Below, in pieces: positions 22,138-32,950 of a stretch of DNA of 64,000 nt; the stretch's first letter is position 1, and each line of letters begins with the position of its first letter. Under the pieces are notes generated by a model. It was not told where the DNA came from, did no database searches, and saw nothing but the letters and a program-made list of their open reading frames with translations. A program made the translations under genes and the position numbers. Source of the stretch: Perca fluviatilis (taxonomy: Eukaryota; Chordata; Actinopteri; Perciformes; Percidae); NCBI RefSeq assembly GCF_010015445.1, contig NC_053133.1, positions 744,001 through 808,000 of the forward strand, given 5' to 3'.

Positions 22138-24620
22138 TAACATTTTATTTATAGTATCAAATCATAACAAGAGTTATCTCAAGACACTTTACAGATAGAG
22201 CAGGTCTAGACCACACTCATTTAGTGCAACAGTGGCGAGGAAAAACTCCCTTTTAGGAAGAAACCTCAGACAGACCCAGGCTCTTGTTAGGCGGTGTGTG
22301 ACTGTGCCGGTTGAGGGTGTGATGAACAGTGGCAATAATAATCACAATAAAGATAATGGAACAGTGACTAGAAATAGTAGTCGTAGTAGTTCATGGCATA
22401 GCAGGGCACTGTAGGGCGTTACAGGATGTAGCATGGCACAGAAGAGCATAGAAGGATGTATCAGGATGCAGCAAGACGCAGCACGACACTGCAGGGCTCT
22501 GCAGGGCATAGCAGGGAGTGCAGCAGGACCACGGCGACAGCTGCAACCATGATTTTGGTGCCACCCTAATCCAAGGAAACATGCTGGGCGAAAAGAAAAA
22601 CATTAGGTCTCTGGGGAATAAGCTCCCCAGAGCTAGGTTAGTAACAAGCATTTCTGGGACATGGATGCACACAAATGGAAAGAGAGAGGAGAGAGGAGCT
22701 CAGTGTGTCTAAGGAAGTCCCTTGGCAGTCTAAAACTATAACAGCATAATTAAGAGAGACAGGTTAAGGAGAGGAGCCTGGTCGGACTAGAACTCTCACC
22801 AAACGGATCAGGCTGTACTGGCCTGCCTCCCTCTATTTTTATCATATTACTGATTATATGGTAGATGAATCTGATGACTATGAAGAGAGCAGGTGGCCCG
22901 GGTTAGGCGGACGCTGCGACTCCTCACTCCCTAACTATAAGCTTTATCGAAGAGGAGACTTTTAAGTTTACTCTTAAATGTGGTGACGGTGTCTGCCCCC
23001 CGAATCCAGACTTGGAGCTGGTTCCACAGGAGAGGAGCCTGATAGCCGAAGGCTCTGGCTCACATTCTACTTTTAGAGACTCTAGGAACCACAAGTAACT
23101 CTGCATTCCGGGAGCGCAGTGCTCTAGTGGGACAATAAGGTACTATGACCTCTTCTTAACCATTTAGAGCTTTGTAGGTCAGGAGAAGGATTTTAAATTC
23201 AATCCTGGATTTTACAGGAAGCCAATGCAGAGACGCTAATACAGGAGAAATATGATCTCTTTTCTTAGTTCTTGTCAGAACACACATTCTGGATCAGCTG
23301 TAGAGTATTAAGGGACTTATTTGGGTAACCTGATAGTAAGGAATTACAGTAGTCCAGCCTGGAAGTAACGAATGCATGGACTAATTTTTCAGCATCGTTT
23401 TGAGACAGGATGTGCCTAATTTTGGCAATGTTACAAAGATGAAAAAAGGTTGTTCTTGAGGTTTGTTTTAAATGGGCATTAGGGGATATATCCTGATCCA
23501 AAATAACTCCTAGATTTCTGACAGTAGTGCTGGAGGCCAGGGCAATACCATCCAGAGTTATTATATCTTTGGGTAATGAGGTTCAGAGGTGTTTAGGGCC
23601 CAGCACAATAACTTCAGTCTTTTTTGAGTTTAACATTAAAAAATCCATGATTTTATATTTTTAATGCATACTAAGTTTAGCTAACTGACTGGTTTCGTCT
23701 GGCTTGATTAATAAGTATAATTGGGTGTCATCCGCATAACAGTGAAAGTTAATTGAGTGTTTCCTAATAATATTGCCTAGAGGAGGCATATATAAGGAGA
23801 ATAGAATTGGTCCAAGCAATGAGCCTTGTAGAACGCCATGGCTAACTTTAGCGTACCTGGAGGATTTATTGTTAACATTAACAAATTGAGATTGATCAGA
23901 GAAATAGGACTTAAACCAGCTTAGTGCGATTCCTTTAATGCCAACTAAATGTTCCAGTCTCTGTAACAGGATGGTATGGTCAATAGTGTCGAATGCAGCA
24001 CTAAGATCTAATAAGACAAGTACGGAGGCAAGTCCTTTGTCTGAAGCAGTTAGAAGGTCGTTAGTAATTTTCACCAGTGCCGTCTCTGTGCTATGATTCT
24101 TTCTAAATCCTGACTGAAAGTCCTCGAATAAAGTATTGCTATGTAGAAAATCACGTAACTGATTAGCGACTACCTTCTTAAGGATCTTGGAGAGAAAGGG
24201 GAGATTAGATATAGGTCTATAGTTGGCTAAGACATCAGGTTCGAGGGTGGGTTTTTTCAGAAGAGGTTTTATCACAGTTCATAACCTGTTACTAAAGATA
24301 TATTGATCATATCTAGTAATGAAGTGTTAACCATGGGTAATGCTTCTTTAAGTAGCCTTGTTGGGATGGGGTCTAAGAGACAGGTAGATGGCTTAGCTGA
24401 AGAGACCTTTAACATTAATTGTTGAAGGTCTAAGGATAAAAGCAGTCTAAGTATATGTCAGGTCTTGTCATTCTTTCTAGCAGTCCTGCGTTTAAAGGTG
24501 AACCGTTAGAAGTTGAGGGCAAAAGGTGATGAATTGTATCTCTAATTGTTTAAATTTTATCATTAAAGAAGCTCATGAAGTTGTCCCTACTCAGAGCTAT
24601 AGGAATAGATTGCTCAATAG
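22138..24620 (-). pseudogene. L2-A LINE: RT, C-terminus and 3' UTR
   Basis: Minus-strand L2-like (CR1 superclade) element. 24275-23661 is a 204-residue RT frame with 'YRPISNLPFLSKILKKVV', 'FEDFQSGFRKNHSTETAL', '[18 protein letters not shown]', 'LQGSLLGPILFSLYM' and catalytic 'CYADDTQLYL'. 23501-23265 carries the post-RT 'HLCNIAKIRHILSQNDAEKL'. The 3' UTR contains a CCTGC/GCAGGG-rich minisatellite (22400-22520) and ends near 22138 in a (ATTGA)n-like tail. The frame is broken between blocks, so it is inactive. It is cut at 24620 by a hAT and resumes at 26488. Confidence 0.88.
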
Positions 24621-26487
24621 CAGAGATGGGAGTAAGTCACACATGGGCAAGTCACAAGCAAGTCTCAAGTCTTAACCTTCAAGTCACAAGCAATTCCAAG
24701 TCATTTTTTGTGACAATCAAGCAAGTCAAGTCATAGCTTTGCTCAAGCAAGTCACAAGTCAAGTCATACCAAAGTTTCCATTTTTTAACAAGCTAAAGAC
24801 AGTGATTATGAACTGCTGGTGTTTTATTTGTATTTTTTACTCAATATTCAATAGACATTGCGTCCGCATACATCTGAAGAGTTTAAATTAACATAAAAAA
24901 GCACAGCCTAAAACTGATATTAGGCCAACAATAAATCAACATTGTTCAATATGCCTCAAACATGACATCAAATCATGAAATTCCTTCAAACATTTCAAGT
25001 ATAATGATTACTAAGTCAAATAATATTCTTCAAACATGCCTCACTTTTATGAGACAGAAACACATCCTTTAACCTTTCCTTCTCTTAAAGAATAAAACAT
25101 ATTCTCTTAAAGAATATAACATATTCTTTAAGAGTAGCTGAATCCCACCACATTTGATTATCACATGGAATGGAAAGTATATGTTGATATTTGTCAGTGT
25201 ATTTGTGAGTGAATGTGTGCATGTTTGAGAAAGAGTAAGTGAAAAGTTATTAATATTGGTGAGTGAATGTGCATGTGCGTGTGTGAGAGTGTGTTGTATG
25301 TGTGCCTAGCTTTAGTCACATACTTACGTCTGCATGTGTGTGTGTGTGTTTATGAGAGAGAGAGAGAGAGAGAGAGCAGTTTGTGTTGTGTGTGTATGTG
25401 TGCCTAGTTTTATTACCGCCACCTTGAACAAAGAGGGGAGGGTGTGCTTATTCATGGCCAAAAACTGAAGGGAGTTCTGTCCATCACAAACGTCCAAATA
25501 GTGGTTCAGCTGAATATGGGGACTGGAACCCAAATCTCTCCCGATTTGAAGTGTCTGATGAAATTCGACATCGGAAATTTTTGTACTGCAGACCTTGCAA
25601 ACTGCCGTTCGTTTTTTTCTTTGCCTGGTCAGATGTGTAATCCTTATAGCCAAACTTTATTATTTTCTGTGCAGAGGGACATAGGCGCCGATTTATGTTT
25701 TCCTCTGTGGGTGCTCACACGCGCACACCCTTTAAAAAAAAGTGTTTGCATTTCAGAACCTTAGGTGTAGACACATTATAAGGTGTGTATATTAGGAAAT
25801 GGACAGCGGCCGACACAAACACACACACCATAATGAAGCCGTAAAGTTGGCCTAGCCTATAGGCTATCTTTCAACTCAGGACAGCACCACTTCTTACAAA
25901 TACAGATAGGATTGGAGATGAGGAAGTTAACTGACACGTAACCGCGATCAGCTTCATGGGAAATTAAGAATCAATGCCACCGACATAGCCAATCACACTA
26001 TGACAGACGCTCCACAACTGCAGTGTTTAATTTTAGATTAATGTAAAAATGAACTGGCAGTCTGGCACACGTGGGTGGTCAGTATTTTCCGTGGTTGCTC
26101 GAGCTCCAGAGCACCCACGGTATCGGCGCCCATGAGAGGGATCCATGACGTTAAGTTCCTAGCCATAGCCAGTGTTGTTTACTGACGGTCTGCCGCCGCG
26201 CGCCACGTCATCATATCAACGTTTCCTGGGCATGCAACAGCACTAAAAAGTAAAGTAAAGTTAACTCCTCCTCAATATCCGACGGGGAAAAAATATATTT
26301 ATTAAACAGAAAATCAAGTCATTTCAAGTCATTTGACTCAAGTCTAAGTCAAGTCTCAAGTCATGAATATCAAGTCAAAGTCAAGTCGAGTCTTTTATGA
26401 ATGTTAATCAAGCAAGTCTCAAGTCCTAAAATTTGCGACTCAAGTCTAACTCGAGTCAAGTCATGTGACTTGAGTCCCCCATGTCTG
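24621..26487. mobile_element. hAT transposon with 8-bp target duplication CTCAATAG
   Basis: The left end is CAGAGATGGGAGTAAGTCAC. The right end, reverse-complemented, is CAGACATGGGGGACTCAAGT. It is flanked by CTCAATAG at 24613-24620 and 26488-26495, an exact 8-bp duplication as expected for hAT. Sub-terminal DNA is packed with 'caagtcaagtc' motifs on both sides. At 25653-25324 (minus) is a 109-residue frame with 'CKVCSTKI' that could be a worn BED finger; otherwise no transposase. Length 1867 bp, non-autonomous. It interrupts L2-A. Confidence 0.9.
25335..25376. repeat. Compound (TG)n/(GA)n microsatellite
   Basis: A (tg) run directly followed by a (ga) run, inside the hAT element. Confidence 0.9.
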
Positions 26488-26495
26488 CTCAATAG

Positions 26496-26854
26496 AGCTG
26501 TGACTCTCTGTCAGCCTGGCTACAGTGCTGAAAAGAAACCTTGGGTTGTTCTTATTTTCTTCTATTAGTGATGAGTAATAGTCTGATCTGGCATTTCTTA
26601 GGGCCTTCCTATAGGTTTTCAGACTGTCTTGCCAATCTAAACAAGATTCTTCCAGTTTGGTGGAACGCCATTTACTTTCAAGTTTTAATTTGCAAGTTTG
26701 GGAGTTATACCAAGGTGCTAGTTTCCTTTGCTTCATCATCTTCTTTTTGAGGGGAGCAACAGAGTCTAAAATCGTCCATAGGCAGGCCGTAGCACCATCT
26801 ACAAAGTTATCAATTTGGGAGGGACTAAAGTTAACATAAAGGTCCTCTGTTATA
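26496..26854 (-). pseudogene. L2-A LINE: linker between endonuclease and RT
   Basis: The minus-strand frame 26907-26461 contains 'FVDGATACLWTILDSVAPLK', 'LAPWYNSQTCKLK', 'ARSDYYSSLIEENKNNPRFL' and 'FSTVARL', the typical L2 region between endonuclease and RT. The first residues of the frame, above 26854, belong to the piggyBac element. Removing the flanking hAT and piggyBac elements joins this piece in order with the other L2-A pieces. Confidence 0.85.
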
Positions 26855-27049
26855 TTAACCCTCGTATTATGTTGAAAAAAAATGACATTGATGATGTTAC
26901 GGGTCAAAATGACCCGTACAGTGTAAATACACTCAAAACAAACTTTTTTTCCTCATCACAAACATTTTTTCCCCCAAAACTGTTTTTACCAATTATTTAG
27001 TGAAAATATTTCCGGTATACACTTGCATATTCCATGCATAGTAGCTAGA

Positions 27050-27394
27050 TTTGGCATCCTAGGATGCCCATATTTTGATGTCATACTTGGCAGGCTTGTT
27101 GGGCATGTACTGTCAGAAGGGACAGCGCCCCCTGAATGGAACAAGGTGTTCATCTACAGTGACATGGGGACCAGGATTGTACAAGACAGGTACAATTTTG
27201 ACCCATTCATCCCATACATCTCTGATCTCAGCTAGTTTGTCTCTTTCACTCGACCAGCTCTGGTGTTGCAGAACACCCAAGCTTTCGTATGAATTGACTC
27301 CAAAGACATTGTTGATAGAAATATTGGCCTTCCACTCTCGTCATTCCACAGATTGGCAGTTGCTTCTCCCTTTGACTTGTACACTCCAGCTAAT
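27050..27394 (-). pseudogene. piggyBac transposase, catalytic-core start
   Basis: Minus-strand reading gives 'KLAEIRDVWDEWVKIV', then 'VTVDEHLVPFRGRCPF', a stop, 'QYMPNKPAKYDIKIWAS' and another stop. The T-V-D-E-x-L-x-x-F-R-G-R motif carries the first catalytic Asp of the DDD triad of piggyBac transposases. The other two catalytic Asp regions and the C-terminal Cys-rich domain are absent, so the gene is internally deleted as well as interrupted by stops. Confidence 0.88.
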
Positions 27395-27397
27395 ACT

Positions 27398-27838
27398 ATT
27401 CAATTTTATTTTATTTATAGTATCAAATCATAACAAGAGTTATCTCGAGACACTTTACAGATAGAGTAGGTCTAGACCACACTCTATAAATTCCAAAACC
27501 CCAACAATTACAGTAATTCCCCCAAGAGCAAGCATTATCAGTGGCTGTTGCGACAGTGGCGAGGAGAAACTCCCTTTTAGGAAGAAACCTCGGCAGACCC
27601 AGACTCTTGGTTTGTGGGGGTCTGACGGGGCCGTGGGTGTGATGAACAGTGGTAAATAAAAGTCACATTAGAGATAATGGAACAGTGAACAGCAGGGCAC
27701 ATTGGCGCGTACTGAGTAGTGCAGTCTCCAATACCGGATCCTGATTACTTGGGCGTATGAACATCACAGCAGGGGGGTGTTGCGGGATGTAACATGGCAC
27801 TGCAGAGCATGGGTGGATGTTGCGGACGCAGCAGGACT
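27398..27838 (-). mobile_element. L2 3'-UTR fragment inserted in the piggyBac gene
   Basis: It reads like 22138-22500: tail 'attcaattttatttatagtatcaaatcataac', 'tctcgagacactttacagatagagtaggtctagacc', the 'gtggcgaggagaaactcccttttagg' block and the CTGC-rich tract. The 5' side is truncated, as is common for LINE insertions. PiggyBac transposase coding lies on both sides. Confidence 0.85.
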
Positions 27839-28210
27839 AGGATTTCAATGTATGCATGCAAGTCAATCTGATCCAGTGACTTCCATTTCTTTTGAAATAC
27901 ACACCTCCCCTGCAAGTTGGTCATGTCCACTATGATCCTATCTATTTGTTGGGATATGAAGAGATGAAATAGTGATTGAATATCATCAACTAGTGTGGCA
28001 GAAAATCTTGTGGGGCTTGGAGTCATCTTGATGACAGTCTGCCTTGGCGTCAGTGTGGTGATGTTGACCATTTTATGTTAGCATCTTTAGCTGTCCATGT
28101 TGAGGATGATTGCTGCCCATTGTTTTCAGCTACTGTATACTACACCAGACTGTTCCCTGAATCCTCTTCATCATAGGAAAATTCACAATCCGGATCGTCA
28201 ATAGCATCGC
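27839..28210 (-). pseudogene. piggyBac transposase, N-terminal part
   Basis: Minus strand. 28200-28135 reads as an acidic stretch ('DDPDCEFSYDEEDSGNS') typical of piggyBac-derived N-termini. The frame 28071-27745 then contains 'FSATLVDDIQSLFHLFI', 'IIVDMTNLQGRCVFQKKW' and 'IDLHAYIEILVLL', the conserved DDE_Tnp_1_7 N-terminal region with its T-N motif. The tail of that frame is L2 3'-UTR sequence. A CA microsatellite lies directly upstream. Confidence 0.85.
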
Positions 28211-28216
28211 ACACAC

Positions 28217-28256
<40 letters not shown>

Positions 28257-28302
28257 CCCCACACACACACCACACATACACAACACACACACACACACAC
28301 CC
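28210..28302. repeat. (CA)n microsatellite, interrupted
   Basis: Several CA runs separated by 'aacaccccac'-like interruptions; on the minus strand it reads as artificial Cys-Val repeat frames. Confidence 0.95.
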
Positions 28303-28539
28303 CAAAATGGTTTTTAAAAGTCTTCTGGGGCAAATGAACTGCAACATCATCTTTGTATACAAACTCTGAACAGACATTCCACTACACATCAGTGTGTCCA
28401 GATTTTATGAACAAGTTCATGACCCTAAATGAGGAAATGTCATACAATTTCATGAAGAAAAAGATAGGTTAACCAGTATTTTGGTCAACACAAAAACGCA
28501 AATGGGTCAAATTGACCCTTAACATAATATGAGGGTTAA

Positions 28540-28663
28540 AGCACTGCTTCCTTAGCTATAGCACTGTCAGATAGGCATCTAGTGTAGAAGCTTTTATCTA
28601 ATTTCGTATAGTCGGGTAGTTTCGAAAGTTTAATGTTTAAAAAATGGTCTGATAATGTGGGAA
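28540..28663 (-). pseudogene. L2-A LINE: end of endonuclease
   Basis: Minus-strand reading gives 'SDHFLNIKLSKLPDYTKL', containing the conserved S-D-H motif at the end of the APE-type endonuclease. It continues on one side into the piggyBac element (TTAA edge at 28539) and on the other to an inserted L2 tail. Confidence 0.75.
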
Positions 28664-28795
28664 TTACTGGAATTGTTGGGTCTTTGTAAATTATAGAGTG
28701 TGGTCTAGACCTACTCTATCTGTAAAGTGTCTTGAGATAACTCTTGTTATGAATTGATACTATAAATAAAATTGAATTGAAATTTAATTGAATAA
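28664..28795 (+). mobile_element. L2 3' tail fragment
   Basis: A plus-strand copy of the last ~120 bases of the same L2 family: 'gtgtggtctagacctactctatctgtaaagtgtc', then 'tactataaataaaattgaattgaa'. It separates two neighbouring parts of the L2-A endonuclease. Confidence 0.85.
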
Positions 28796-29049
28796 TAAAG
28801 GATTCTGCGGAAATACTATTAAATCTTCAATTTCGATGCCATATGCCAGCACAAGGTCAAGGGTGTGGTTAAAACAGTGAGTGGCCTTATACACATTCTG
28901 ACTAAAACCAATTGAATCTAGTAGTGAGTTGAAAGCAATAGTAAGGCTATTGCTGTCAACGTCCACATGGATATTAAAATCTCCTACAATAAGTACTCTG
29001 ATTTAAGGACTACACATGATAAAAACTCAGAGAATTCCAATAAAAATTC
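28796..29049 (-). pseudogene. L2-A LINE: endonuclease middle
   Basis: Minus strand 28970-28784 gives 'DVDSNSLTIAFNSLLDSIGF', 'ATHCFNHTLDLVLAYGIEI', the region with the conserved L-D-L-V-x-x-x of the LINE endonuclease. It is cut at 29049 by the Harbinger-type unit, and continuation toward the N-terminus is found from 36065. Confidence 0.85.
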
Positions 29050-29086
29050 CTGGGGTCTCATTTATAAAACTGTGTGTAGGATCCTT

Positions 29087-29109
29087 ACTAATAATAATAA
29101 TAATAATAA
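29087..29109. repeat. (TAA)n tail of LINE-B
   Basis: About seven TAA units directly at the 3' end of minus-strand LINE-B, as is usual for L2-type LINE tails. Confidence 0.9.
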
Positions 29110-32100
29110 ATTGAATTTATATAGCGCTTTTCATGGACTCAAAGTCGCTTTACAGGGCAGGGTAGATTATAAAAACATAACAAAACAAGTAGAACAAAAC
29201 AAGATACAGATGAAAAAGGGAGGGGGGCAGGTGGACTATGGGTAGGCTGAGGTGAAGAGATGGGTCTTGAGGCGGGACTGGAAGATGGTGAGGGACTCAG
29301 AGGTGCGGATCTCTTGGGGGAGGGAGTTCCAGAGCCTGGGAGCTGCTCTGGAGAAGGCTCTGTCCCCAAAACAGCGCAGGTTGGACTTTTGGATGGAGAG
29401 GGGACCGGCTGAGGTGGATCTGAGGGACCGTGAGGGTTGGTAAGGGGAGAGGAGGTCAGTGAGGTATGAGGGCCCAGATGGTGGAGGGCTTTATAGGTGA
29501 GGACCAGGATTTTGTAGGTGATCCGGTGGGAAATGGGAAGCCAGTGGAGTTGTTTTAGGACTGGAGTGATGTGGTGCCAGGATTTGGAGCAGGTAATGAG
29601 GCGGGCGGCTGAGTTCTGGACCAGTTGGAGTCGGTTGATGTTGGTAGAGCTGATGCCGAGGAGAAGTGAGTTGCAGTAGTCCAGTCGGGAGGAGATGAAG
29701 GCGTGAATGAGTCTTTCAGCAGCGGGGGGTGTGAGAGAGGGTCTGATTTTGGCGATGTTGCGGAGGTGAAAGAAGGAGGTTTTAATGACTTGACGGATGT
29801 GAGGCTCAAGGGAAGGAGGGTGGAATCAAAGATAACGCCAAGGTTGCGGGCCTGGGGAGATGGGGGAGACAATGGTGCCGTCGATGGTGAGAGTGGGGTT
29901 ATTGTGTTTTGCTGAGTGTGGATTTGGAGCCGATCAGAAGGAATTCTGTTTTGTCGCTGTTGAGTTTGAGGAAGTTGTGTTGCATCCAGGTTTTAATAGC
30001 TGACAGACAGGAGTTGATGTGGGAGAGGGAGGATTGTGGGGGGATTTGGTGCTGAGGTAGATCTGGGTGTCGTCAGCATAGCAGTGAAGTCCAGGTTGAA
30101 GTGGCGGAGTATCTGACCAAGAGGGAGGATGTAGATGATGAAGAGGAGGGGCCAGGCACGGCGGGGAACACTTGAGTGACTGTGGCTGTGGCAGAGGTGT
30201 GGTTGTGGAGAGAGATGAAATGGGATCTGTTGGAAAGGTAGGAGTGGAGCCCGCTGAGTGCAGTACCGTCGATACGAGGTCTTTGAGTCTGGTGAGCAGG
30301 ATGTTATGGCTCACAGTATCGAAGGCTGCACTCAGGTCGAGGAGGATGAGGATGTTGAGGGAAACGGTGTCAGCAAAGGTGAGGAGGTCGTTGAGGACTT
30401 TGAGGAGAGCGGTTTCTGTGCTGTGTAGGGGGCAAAACCAGATTGGAGAGGTTCGAATAGGTTATTGGCAAGAAGATGGGTTTGTAGTTGTGAGGCGACT
30501 ATGCGTTCCAGGGTTTTAGACAGAAAGGGAGGTTGGATATTGGGCGGTAGTTGTTGAGAGAGGAGGGATCGAGACCAAGGTTTTTTAAGGATTGGGGTGA
30601 CAGCGGAGTTTTGAAAGCAGAGGGGACAATTCCAAGGGACAGTGAGGAGTTGAAGAGGTTAGTGAGGTAGGGGCATAGGACCGGGAGGCAGGACTTCAGA
30701 AGTGGAGTAGGGAGGGGGCAAGGGAGCAGGTAGTGGGTTTGGAAGAGCTGATGAGTTTGGAGATTTCAGGAGGAGTGACTGGGTTAAACTGGGAGAGGAG
30801 GAAGTGTGGAGGAGGGGTCGGGAGGTCTGGAGGGATGGAGAGAGGAGGGTCCAAGGTAGGTGCTGGAGTAGATCCTGGAAGGTCAGATACAGGGGATAGG
30901 GATTTGTAAATGAGATTGATTTTGTCAGTGAAAAAGTGGAGGAATGAGTTGCAGAGATCCGGAGTAGAGGTAAGGAGGCTGTTGGTCCGAGGAGGCGTGA
31001 GGGTTGTTCAATGTGGAAAGAGGGTTCTGGGGTTTTGGCGGGCGGTCGGTGAGGATGGTGGAGAGGTAGGCAGATTTGGCAGCAATGAGGGCATCTTTGT
31101 AGGCGTTGAGATGGGATTTATAGGCTTTATGATGGACTGTGAGGGATGATTTCTTTGTCAGACGTTCAAGTTGGCGGCCAGTTTGTTTCATTTTCCGGAG
31201 CGGCAGGTGTGTACCAGGGTGAAGAGGTGTTAAAAGTGACGAGTTTTGTTTTGAGGGGGGCCAGGGTGTTGAGGGAGGTAGACAAGGTGGAGTTGAGGTG
31301 GTCTGTGAGGTCATCGGGTGAGGTGAGGGTTGAGTCCAGGTGGAGAGTGGTGGAGAGCAGGTCAGAGAGATGGTGGGGATTGATATTGAGGTTGCGGAAG
31401 GTGATTTCTCTGAGGAGGCGGCGTGGGGTTGGAGAAGGGATGGTGAACCGTATCGGTTTGTGATCAGAGAGGGGAAAGAGGCATGGATGGAGGTCGAGCA
31501 CTGGTTGGTTGGTGGAGCAGACCAGGTCGAGGATGTGACCTTTTCATGGGTGGGGAATGTGACATGTTGGGTGAGAGAGAAGTTATCCAGTAAAATTTTG
31601 AATTCTGATGAGAGCTTGCGATGTGGGGAGTCCATGTGGATGTTTAAGTCACCGAGAGTAACAGCAGACGTGGGAGAGAGATGAGGCTAGTGTGAGGAGT
31701 TCAGTAAAATCAGAGAGGAAGGAGGGATTTGGTTTAGGTGGCCGGTAAATGAGGATGACTGTCATGGAGGAAAGAGTTTTGAAGGCGAGATATTCAAGCG
31801 ATGATACTGAGGGGAGGGTGAGTTCTGTGATCCGGAAGTTCTGATTGAAAATGAGGCGAGGCCACCTCCGCGTGGGAGGGGCGGGTTTGCAGATGTAGTT
31901 GTAGCCAGGGGGATGCTTGGTTGAGGGAGAAGAAGTCGTTGGGTTGTTGCCAGGTTTCGGTGAGCAGAAGGGAAGTCAAGTGTGTTGTCGAGGATTAGTT
32001 CATGGAGGGCAGGGGCTTTATTGTTGAGCGATCGGGTGTTGAGGAGGGCAAAGTTGGCATGGTGAGAGGGTGGGGATGGGGGGCAGGCTGGAGAGATCTG

Positions 32101-32950
32101 AGGTTGTCCCGGTTAGCAGTGCGGTGTGGTCGTTGGGGTGTGGGGGTATTGCAGTTGAGGGGGACAGTGAGCCGATTAGCAAATGATTGGAGAGTATGAT
32201 TGAGTGTATGTGAAGTGGGGAAAGCACTGTAGTCCGGTCCGGGTTTTCTGTGTAGCCTGATGATGCGTTCAGCCCTATGTGAACCAGTGGGTGAAGCATT
32301 CAGATGATGGGACAGGTGCAACAGAGCGTGCAGGTGAACGGATGGATTGTCCGTGGTGGAAGAAAACAAACGAGAGCTTCTGTGGATGTAACGGCGTCGA
32401 CGTAGAAGTCCGAGCTGTTTGATGACTGGGATGCGGGATGGAATGGAGTAGTTGACGAATTGGACCAGTTGCAGAGTTAATATTTGATATGATCTGATCA
32501 CGCCGGAAGACGCGCGTGATAGTGGTTAGCGCGTGGGCTAGGAGCACAGAGGTGGAGGTGGAGATGGATGAATGAGGTGATTGCCAAAATGATCCACAGC
32601 ATGACCGAAGGAGAGGAATGTCTAGTCTTGGTCGCGTCGCATCTGGTGGAGGTTGCCTATGAGGAGGAGGTCAGCAATAGCGTAGCCGGGGGTTAGGATT
32701 TGCCGCCACGCGTTTGGTGAACGGGGGCAGCTAAGGCGGCTAACCGACGAGGCAAGAGTCCGGTCAAGGAGCCCCAGGCGGCTTCGGGAACCAGCAGAGA
32801 GACTGTCCAGAGGTACAGAGGCTGTCCAGAGGTAGGGGGTACAGCGAACACAAACACAAGAGAATAGCAGACGAATAGCAGATGAATAGCAGACGGAGAA
32901 GCGGCGAATAACCAGCGCCAGCGTCCTCTCACGTCGGTTGGAAGTTGGAA
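29110..32950 (-). pseudogene. LINE-B, GC-rich L2-like retrotransposon
   Basis: Minus strand from about 32950 down to the TAA tail. Recognisable blocks: endonuclease end 'FPLSDHKPIRFTIPSP' near 31450; linker 31635-30925 with 'HKAYKSHLNAYKDALIAAKSAY'; RT catalytic '[15 protein letters not shown]' near 30090-30050; post-RT 'QARNLGVIFDSTL' near 29850-29810. Between them the frame shifts many times, probably ten or more, and no domain is intact. Base composition is clearly richer in G and C than L2-A. The 3' terminus 'tttatatagcgcttttc' near 29117 differs from L2-A, so it is a separate family. It lies inside the Harbinger-type unit. Confidence 0.8.

Larger units (their letters stand above)
26855..28539 (-). 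mobile_element. piggyBac transposon remnant with TTAA duplication
   Basis: TTAA at 26855-26858 is followed by CCCTCGTATTATGTT. The right end, reverse-complemented, is CCCTCATATTATGTT, followed by TTAA (28536-28539). The 15-bp inverted ends differ by one CpG-type change. Inside each end is a small GGGTCAaaaTGACCC-like palindrome. The interior encodes pieces of a minus-strand piggyBac transposase, interrupted by an L2 3' fragment, and the end of the gene has been lost. It sits in the L2-A LINE. Confidence 0.92.

Noticed and set aside
22391..22672. Cys/Ala-rich minus-strand frame (also 63793-63987 and 53549-53830 on plus)
   Set aside because: They are translations of the CCTGC-rich minisatellite in L2 3' UTRs, not proteins.
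28130..28389. Cys/Val-rich minus-strand frames
   Set aside because: They are translations of the CA microsatellite in the piggyBac remnant.
30172..31684. Several plus-strand frames rich in Gly, Arg and Val (30172, 30910, 31146, 31340)
   Set aside because: They are antisense shadows of LINE-B, whose endonuclease and RT motifs are on the minus strand.
32510..32545. tRNA-like 'gtggttagcgcgtgggct' as a tRNA or SINE head
   Set aside because: No A-box/B-box spacing or cloverleaf can be formed with its surroundings, and it lies in LINE-B 5' sequence.
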